Of a stretch of 43,583 bases of DNA, positions 39,331 through 43,583 are shown in pieces (the first letter of the stretch is position 1; each line of letters opens with the position of its first letter). Made by a program: the position numbers and the translations under genes. This DNA comes from CAYOID01 sp964573115 (GTDB taxonomy: Bacteria; Desulfobacterota; Desulfovibrionia; Desulfovibrionales; Desulfothermaceae): assembly GCA_964573115.1 (NCBI GenBank), contig CAZNIP010000014.1:1-43583 (forward strand), read 5' to 3'. Below the pieces are notes generated by a model. The model saw only the letters and a list, made by a program, of their open reading frames with translations. It was not told the origin of the DNA and searched no databases.

Positions 39331-39368
39331 ATCCTGTCCGGACTTATTTTCGGGCAGGATTTTTTTTT
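39331..39368 (+). terminator. Intrinsic terminator of the hdr-flx operon
   Basis: ATCCTGTCCG (39331-39340) pairs with CGGGCAGGAT (39351-39360) around a 10-nt loop, followed by eight T (39361-39368). Confidence 0.92.
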
Positions 39369-39461
39369 GCATTGAAGCTGGAAAAACCTGACCATCCGGT
39401 CGGGCGAAAATCGCGATTGGCCAGAAAAATCCAGTCCCTTTAGCGAATTATCAGCAGGAGC

Positions 39462-39490
39462 TTGACTTACTTCAGGGGGGGGAATAGAGT
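39462..39490 (+). promoter_or_regulatory. Candidate promoter of the double-GAF gene
   Basis: TTGACT (39462-39467), a 17-nt spacer holding a run of eight G (39475-39482), then TAGAGT (39485-39490). The gene starts 58 nt later after AGGAGG. Confidence 0.45.
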
Positions 39491-39547
39491 AAAATATCGT
39501 TAAAATCCAGGACGACCCCTGATTTTCCCAACACAGGAGGTGTCGGT

Positions 39548-40678
39548 ATGAGCGCCCGCGACTATCTGACCCCGTTTGCCGAGACCAACCGAGCGATTTG
39601 CGACGGTGCTGACGAGCGGAAAGTTCTGAACCTGATCACCAGGCACATGACGGAGACTTTGGGCATCAAGGGAAGTTTCATCAAGATTCGATCTCCGGAA
39701 GGGGAGCCCTTTGAGCAGAGCGAGGGGCTGGGACTGGGGCGAAGCAGCTTCAAGGTCAGGTTCTCCCAGGGCAAGAAGCTGGAGCTGTTGTCCAGCTTCG
39801 GGCTCAGTCCGGACTTCATCTACTCCGACCGCTGCTCCTCACCAAAGAGCATCCTGGGACGGATTCCTCAGGAGACCATCTTTGTTCAGGACCTGCAGGC
39901 CGGGGATGTCAGCCTGGACCGGGAGGACCTGGATGTCCTCGAGGCCGAAGGCATCAGGGCCACGCTCCTCTTTCCGGTGGAGGTGGACCACGAAAAGGTG
40001 GCCTATGTGGCCCTGTTCGACAGCAAGATCGGAGATCTGACCAGGGATGACGTCAAGTTCGCCAGGGCCATCAGCAGCCGCGGCGTGAGCGCCTTCATCC
40101 GCATTCGTGACCTGGACCGCCTCATGCAGCGCCAGCGGCTCTTTCTGCGGAGCTTTCAGGAAGTCAGCGATGCGGTCAATTCAACCCTGAACATCAACAA
40201 GGTCCTGGAGTTCGCCGCCAAGATGGTCACCAATGTTCTCGGCATCAGCGGCACCCAGATCCGGCTTCTGGACTCCAAGACCCAAAAGCTCAAGCTGGCC
40301 GCTTCCTACGGGTTGAGCGAACGGTTCACGAATATCGGCCCCGTGGCGGCCAGGAGACGTCAGGAAGGGGCTGAAATGGACAAGATCGTGGTCATCGACG
40401 ATGTGGCCAGTGACGCCAGGCTGCAATACAAGGACGACATCCTGGCCGAAGGCATCACCAAGATGCTGACCATCCCCTTGAACATCTCGGAAAAGAACAT
40501 TGGCGAGCTGACCATGTTCACGAGCGGCAATCGCTCCTTTTCAGAGGAGGAGATCGATTTTGCCGATGCCATCGGCCATCAGTGCGCCTGCGCCATCAAC
40601 AAGGCCCAGATTTATCAGCGGGTCAAGTACGAGTATCAGCAGCTCCTGGAAGATTTCGGGTATGAAGGCAGCAGCTGA
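39548..40678 (+). CDS. Protein with two GAF domains and no output domain
   Basis: 376 residues after CAGGAGGTG. The first GAF-like region covers about 15-180 (VLNLITRHMTETLGIKGSFI, GIRATLLFPVEVDHEKVAYV); the second covers about 205-365 (KVLEFAAKMVTNVLGISGTQ, KIVVIDDVASDARLQYKDDI, EGITKMLTIPLNISEKNIGE). Helices flank and link them. There is no kinase, cyclase, HTH or ANTAR domain, so it is a sensor without a recognisable effector, possibly acting by protein contact. It has its own promoter and is separated from the hdr-flx operon by a terminator. Confidence 0.85.
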   Translation: MSARDYLTPFAETNRAICDGADERKVLNLITRHMTETLGIKGSFIKIRSPEGEPFEQSEGLGLGRSSFKVRFSQGKKLELLSSFGLSPDFIYSDRCSSPKSILGRIPQETIFVQDLQAGDVSLDREDLDVLEAEGIRATLLFPVEVDHEKVAYVALFDSKIGDLTRDDVKFARAISSRGVSAFIRIRDLDRLMQRQRLFLRSFQEVSDAVNSTLNINKVLEFAAKMVTNVLGISGTQIRLLDSKTQKLKLAASYGLSERFTNIGPVAARRRQEGAEMDKIVVIDDVASDARLQYKDDILAEGITKMLTIPLNISEKNIGELTMFTSGNRSFSEEEIDFADAIGHQCACAINKAQIYQRVKYEYQQLLEDFGYEGSS

Positions 40679-40752
40679 GACCGGTTGTCTTTGATGCGGT
40701 CGTCGCGTATGCTGCCAGCCCGGTTGCTGGGCTTCACATCAACACGAAATGG

Positions 40753-40777
40753 TCAGTCCTGGCAGAGGCAGGGCTGA
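40753..40777 (+). repeat. REP-like palindrome
   Basis: TCAGTCCTGGCAGAGGCAGGGCTGA is the same palindromic module (TCAGCC ... GGCTGA around CAGAGGC) that lies inside the long dispersed repeats, here on its own, 17 nt before the ferritin-like gene. Confidence 0.6.
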
Positions 40778-40794
40778 GCAGGGAGAGAGAGTAT

Positions 40795-41289
40795 ATGGCA
40801 GGTATTTTCAAGGCCAATGACATTGTCCGGGCTGCAGTGGAGGCGGAAAAGAAGGGCGAGGAGTTTTACACCTGCCTGGCCGGCAGGGTCAAGAACGAAA
40901 GGATTCAAGAGCTCTTCAAAGACCTGGCCCGGGAGGAGGTCAGACACAGGGAGGTTTTTCAGGCCCTGCTGGACAGGCTTGAGCCGGTGGATGTCCCTGC
41001 CTACAGCGACAGTGACGAATACCAGGCCTATTTTGACGCCCTGATCAACTCGCACATGCTCTTTTCCTGCGGCTGGGGGGAATTTCTCCTGGACCAGGTG
41101 GCCAATGAGCGCGAAGCCCTGAAGCTGGCCATGACCTTTGAACGGGACTCGCTCCTGTTCTTCAAGGAGATGAAGGACTTCGTGCCCCAGGGTGAGCAGC
41201 AGTTCGTCCAGCAGTGCATCGATGAGGAGCGCAAGCACCTGATGCGCCTCAAGGAGCTCATGCCTGAGGACGAGGCTCAGAGCTCGTGA
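40795..41289 (+). CDS. Ferritin-like (rubrerythrin-type) di-iron protein
   Basis: 164 residues forming a four-helix bundle with metal-ligand candidates: helix 1 AEKKGEEFYTCLA (Glu), helix 2 LAREEVRHREVF (E-x-x-H pattern), helix 3 TFERDSLLFFKEM and helix 4 CIDEERKHLMRLKEL (E-x-x-H). The rubredoxin-like Cys4 domain of true rubrerythrin is absent. Roles in peroxide reduction or iron handling are typical; none is proven here. GGGAGAG lies upstream. The stop is followed at once by the composite repeat. Confidence 0.85.
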   Translation: MAGIFKANDIVRAAVEAEKKGEEFYTCLAGRVKNERIQELFKDLAREEVRHREVFQALLDRLEPVDVPAYSDSDEYQAYFDALINSHMLFSCGWGEFLLDQVANEREALKLAMTFERDSLLFFKEMKDFVPQGEQQFVQQCIDEERKHLMRLKELMPEDEAQSS

Positions 41290-41296
41290 CCGTCCC

Positions 41297-41490
41297 CTCG
41301 TATGAAACTTTCGCGAGTTTTCAGGTTTCAGGTGTCTGGTTTCAGCCCTGCCTCCGGCCTGGGCTGACAGGTTCAAGGTTCAGGGTTCAAGGTTGCGGAG
41401 AGGAAAGATCCCCGACGTGACCAGCAGGATCTCGTCTCGGCCAGGTTGATCAGCCAAGAAACGTGACTCCAGAATCAAGTTTCATACGAG
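41297..41490 (-). repeat. Full-length dispersed repeat with 14-bp terminal inverted repeats
   Basis: CTCGTATGAAACTT (41297-41310) is the exact reverse complement of AAGTTTCATACGAG (41477-41490). Read on the minus strand, the 194-nt element aligns end to end with 7168-7337: GATTCTGGAGTCACG, TTGGCTGATCAACCTGGCC, CACGTCGGGGATCTTTCCT, TTGAACC blocks, then a REP-like palindrome at 41342-41367. It is the best-preserved copy in the window. Confidence 0.88.
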
Positions 41491-41507
41491 CGCAGCCAGA
41501 GGCTGCG
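41491..41507. other. Short hairpin next to the repeat
   Basis: CGCAGCC-AGA-GGCTGCG is a perfect 7-bp hairpin directly abutting the repeat end and is followed by CTGAC, a further REP-like variant. It may serve as terminator for the minus-strand PNPOx-like gene. Confidence 0.4.
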
Positions 41508-41546
41508 CTGACAAGAACCGGCCTTTGTCACGACAGGGTCGGTTTT

Positions 41547-42011
41547 TTACGGTCCAGACCGCTTGCCGGTCAGGCTCTCGATCACGATCCGCCAGACCCG
41601 GGCCCGTTCCAGCCCGGCCGGGTCAAAGGTCCAGCCGCTCCGGCCGGAGTAGTGGGCCATGATCTGGTCCAGGCCCCTGCGCATGTCGTCCGGGTCGACC
41701 AGCTCCTCAATCCTTCCGAACCCGATCACGCTCTCGAACTCGGCAGTCCATCTGCAGGCCAGGTCAGGATGATCGCTGACCCTGGTGCTGCGCTCGAACT
41801 GGATGCAGACAGCCGGGTTGGCCAGGAAGAAATCGATCTTCAGGCCCTCCCTGGCAGTATGCACATACAGGGCCCGGCCATCGTAGCCAAAGGAGACAGG
41901 GACGACATAAGGGCTGTTCTCCAGGGCCAGACCCAGGTGACAGACCTCGCAGGCGTGGATGATGCCCTCGATCTCTTCCCGGTTGCTGATGAGCTTGTCC
42001 TTGCGGCGCAT
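41547..42011 (-). CDS. Pyridoxamine 5'-phosphate oxidase-family flavoprotein (NimA-like)
   Basis: 154 residues of the split-barrel FMN-binding family: REEIEGIIHACEVCHLGLAL, PYVVPVSFGYDGRALYVHTA, NPAVCIQFERS, FESVIGFGRIEELVDP and VWRIVIESLTGK. This is the branch close to 5-nitroimidazole-resistance proteins. FMN binding is inferred from the family. It starts 4 nt after the stop of the LarA-domain gene, so the two are co-transcribed. Confidence 0.88.
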   Translation of the reverse strand: MRRKDKLISNREEIEGIIHACEVCHLGLALENSPYVVPVSFGYDGRALYVHTAREGLKIDFFLANPAVCIQFERSTRVSDHPDLACRWTAEFESVIGFGRIEELVDPDDMRRGLDQIMAHYSGRSGWTFDPAGLERARVWRIVIESLTGKRSGP

Positions 42012-42015
42012 GGCC

Positions 42016-43284
42016 TCAGCCTCCTGGAACAGGGTCCGCCAGGTCGCCCTCCGGGGAGAAGGCCATGTCTCCGGGGGCGGAGATCAGGGTGCAATGATCC
42101 GGCAGCTCCGGGATCAGGGCTGAAGAGATGCCGATCCACTCCAGATGCAGGGTGTCCTGAATCCGAACCACCCTCACGGACCCGGGGGCCCAGTTCCCCA
42201 GGGACTCCAGGGCTGCGGCTATGGTCTCCCGGTCAGTGTCCATATGCATGGGGATGGCTGCCTTTTCCGGGCTGACCCCGGTCATGGCGTTGGTGTAGGT
42301 CTTGGCGAGGTCCAGGCGGTCCACGAGCCGCCGGGTGCAGAAGTCAGCAAAGCCGATCCCCAGTCCATTGCCTTCCGTGGCTTCGGTCAGATCCCTGACC
42401 ACGATCCTCTTGATCCGCGGGGCCACGGTGAAGTCCCCCAGGATGTCCCGATTGCGGCCGGTGACATTGGTGTCCATGCCGGTTCCGCTGATGTCCTTGC
42501 CGATGCGGTCCACGATGAGCAGGTCGAGGTCGTCGAAAGGGAGTTTGGCCGAGATGTCTTTGGCCCGCTCCAGGAGCTCTTCCTCGGCTGTTTCCAGGTC
42601 TTCCGGAAGCATGGCCTTGAGCTCGGCGGTCCGGCCAAAGGCATTCTCCACCAGACCCAGGCCAAAGAGGACATGGCCGCTGTTCAGGACAGATCTGGCC
42701 GTTTCCCGAATCAGGGCAGACAGGGAATGGTCCACGGCCAGCCTGTGCACCAGGCTGGCACCGGTGTGCTTTCCCAGTCCGACCGCGAGCATCTTCATCA
42801 ACCCGCTCTCGATCGGGGCCTTGAACTTGGTGTGGGCCTTGATCCGGTTCACGGCCACGATGTGATCGGCCTCGTGGGCCGTGCGGTCCACATGGACCGG
42901 GGTGTTCAGGCTGGTCGTTCCCAGGCGGACGGTGTCCATGGAGGATGTGATGGGGACTCCCATGCTCTGCTCGGTGATCCCGTAGGAGGCCAGCACCTGG
43001 AGCTGCCCCTGTGATGTGGCCCCGCCGTGGCTGCCCATGGCCGGGACTATGAAAGGCTGCAGGTCCAGCCCCTTGAGCTCGTCGCAGACCGAACGCAGGA
43101 TCCGGTCGATCCCATGGATGCCCCGGCTCCCGGCAGTCACGGCCACGGTCTGCCCGGGCCGGGTCCGGGACTGCAGGTCAAGGGAGTCGATTTCCCGAGC
43201 GATGCCGGATTCCAGGCTGGCCACGGTCTGATCCGGAAAGGACTGGCGTATGGCGGCCATTTGAGGGAAGCAGGGTGCGGTCAT
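42016..43284 (-). CDS. Lactate racemase (LarA) N-terminal domain protein
   Basis: 422 residues. It resembles the LarA/DUF2088 family: PGQTVAVTAGSRGIHGIDRI, IVPAMGSHGGATSQGQ, HIVAVNRIKAHTKFKAPIES, GLGKHTGASLVHRL and LLIVDRIGKDISGTGMDTNV. LarA is a nickel-pincer-nucleotide enzyme; this protein has the His-rich AMGSHGGAT segment typical of the family, but is a divergent paralogue without LarB, LarC or LarE nearby, so lactate racemisation should not be assumed. The region upstream (43285-43533) shows no gene with a start signal. Confidence 0.78.
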   Translation of the reverse strand: MTAPCFPQMAAIRQSFPDQTVASLESGIAREIDSLDLQSRTRPGQTVAVTAGSRGIHGIDRILRSVCDELKGLDLQPFIVPAMGSHGGATSQGQLQVLASYGITEQSMGVPITSSMDTVRLGTTSLNTPVHVDRTAHEADHIVAVNRIKAHTKFKAPIESGLMKMLAVGLGKHTGASLVHRLAVDHSLSALIRETARSVLNSGHVLFGLGLVENAFGRTAELKAMLPEDLETAEEELLERAKDISAKLPFDDLDLLIVDRIGKDISGTGMDTNVTGRNRDILGDFTVAPRIKRIVVRDLTEATEGNGLGIGFADFCTRRLVDRLDLAKTYTNAMTGVSPEKAAIPMHMDTDRETIAAALESLGNWAPGSVRVVRIQDTLHLEWIGISSALIPELPDHCTLISAPGDMAFSPEGDLADPVPGG

Positions 43285-43533
43285 AGGTGAAACTCAAGAA
43301 GGCTGGTTGAATGAAGGGGAGACACGATCGCTTGATCCGGGTTCAAATGAAGAAAGTTGAGAGGGCTGAGGGGGTTGAAAATGAAACAGAGCGCTTTCCT
43401 GTTCGATCATCTCAACCTCTCCAGCTTCTCGTGGATGACGGCTGGACAACGAGTCCAGGTGGCAGGATGCCGGATTTGACTCTTAAGGGCAACGCTTTGA
43501 TTCTGGTATGAAACTTCGGAAGGAAGAACCCCA

Positions 43534-43583
43534 CAGTCCTGCGGACAGCTCCCCGGACCCCTCAGTCCTGCGGACAGCTCCCC
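43534..43583. repeat. Start of a 29-nt tandem repeat at the window edge
   Basis: CAGTCCTGCGGACAGCTCCCC occurs at 43534-43554 and again at 43563-43583, separated by GGACCCCT. The array may continue past the window end. Only two copies are visible, so its extent and nature are unknown. Confidence 0.6.

Noticed and set aside
43311..43511. 66-residue plus-strand frame near the right edge
   Set aside because: No ribosome-binding site, no recognisable domain, and composition like the surrounding intergenic sequence.
43534..43583. CRISPR array
   Set aside because: Only two copies, the intervening sequence is 8 nt, and there are no cas genes in the window.

Overview
The window looks like part of the chromosome of a sulfate-reducing bacterium of the Desulfovibrionales type (Thermodesulfobacteriota, formerly Deltaproteobacteria). 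The evidence is the gene content: CbiK-type cobaltochelatases, an ArsR-methyltransferase fusion next to S-adenosylhomocysteinase (SahR-AhcY), an HdrABC-FlxABCD cluster, multihaem cytochrome c and an AmmeMemoRadiSam gene set. G+C is high. Two 100-N gaps (14166-14265 and 26986-27085) are each flanked by the same 55 bp on both sides. They are therefore assembly joins, not biological duplications.

Layout. 1-7.1 kb (+): two cbiK genes, sahR-ahcY, a cobalamin riboswitch with terminator in front of a small unknown gene, a histidine phosphatase, a DUF2905 protein, a MaoC-like hydratase and a four-helix-bundle (S23/IVS-type) ORF flanked by inverted nonamer arrays. 7.1-12.5 kb: hydrolase, unknown protein, GNAT, tautomerase, CheR-like methyltransferase and DUF21/CBS protein, separated by copies of a dispersed intergenic repeat with terminal inverted repeats. 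12.7-18.8 kb: a cyclic-nucleotide-binding/methyltransferase fusion, a MOT1-type transporter, a homocysteine methyltransferase-like protein, an ArsC-like protein and a degenerate KaiC/XRE/cupin regulator. 18.9-28.2 kb (-): a Memo-AMMECR1 fusion, a membrane spermidine-synthase-like protein and a Tat-signal radical SAM protein, then a GAF-ANTAR protein, a leader RNA and a glutamate-synthase-like gene; also EVE, YkgJ and hydrolase genes. 28.4-32.5 kb: MFS transporter, cytochrome b and octahaem cytochrome c. 32.5-39.4 kb (+): hdrCBA-flxDCBA. 39.5-43.6 kb: GAF protein, ferritin-like protein, PNPOx-like protein, LarA-domain protein and repeats.

Two observations stand out. (1) The octahaem cytochrome c gene (30293-31957, -) has one in-frame TGA at codon 121, where I recall a Cys in the octahaem tetrathionate reductase family. 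A 17-nt hairpin 13 nt downstream fits the bacterial SECIS rules. This is a candidate selenocysteine-containing octahaem cytochrome that ordinary annotation would truncate to a false ATG start. (2) Between the GAF-ANTAR gene and the glutamate-synthase-like gene the minus-strand leader carries two hairpins with the same hexaloop AAAGGC (A at position 1, G at position 4). The second overlaps the 5' arm of a U-tailed terminator. This is the known architecture of an ANTAR antitermination target, so a nitrogen-related antitermination switch is encoded beside its own regulator.

How the genes fit together: the first 7 kb centre on corrin synthesis and SAM/SAH recycling. The hdr-flx operon encodes a cytoplasmic flavin-based NAD(P)H/heterodisulfide-type electron-transfer complex. 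The divergent octahaem cytochrome and cytochrome b would be the membrane/periplasmic electron-transfer partners of some sulfur- or nitrogen-oxyanion reduction. The AmmeMemoRadiSam set here appears to be exported, since two of its proteins carry signal peptides.
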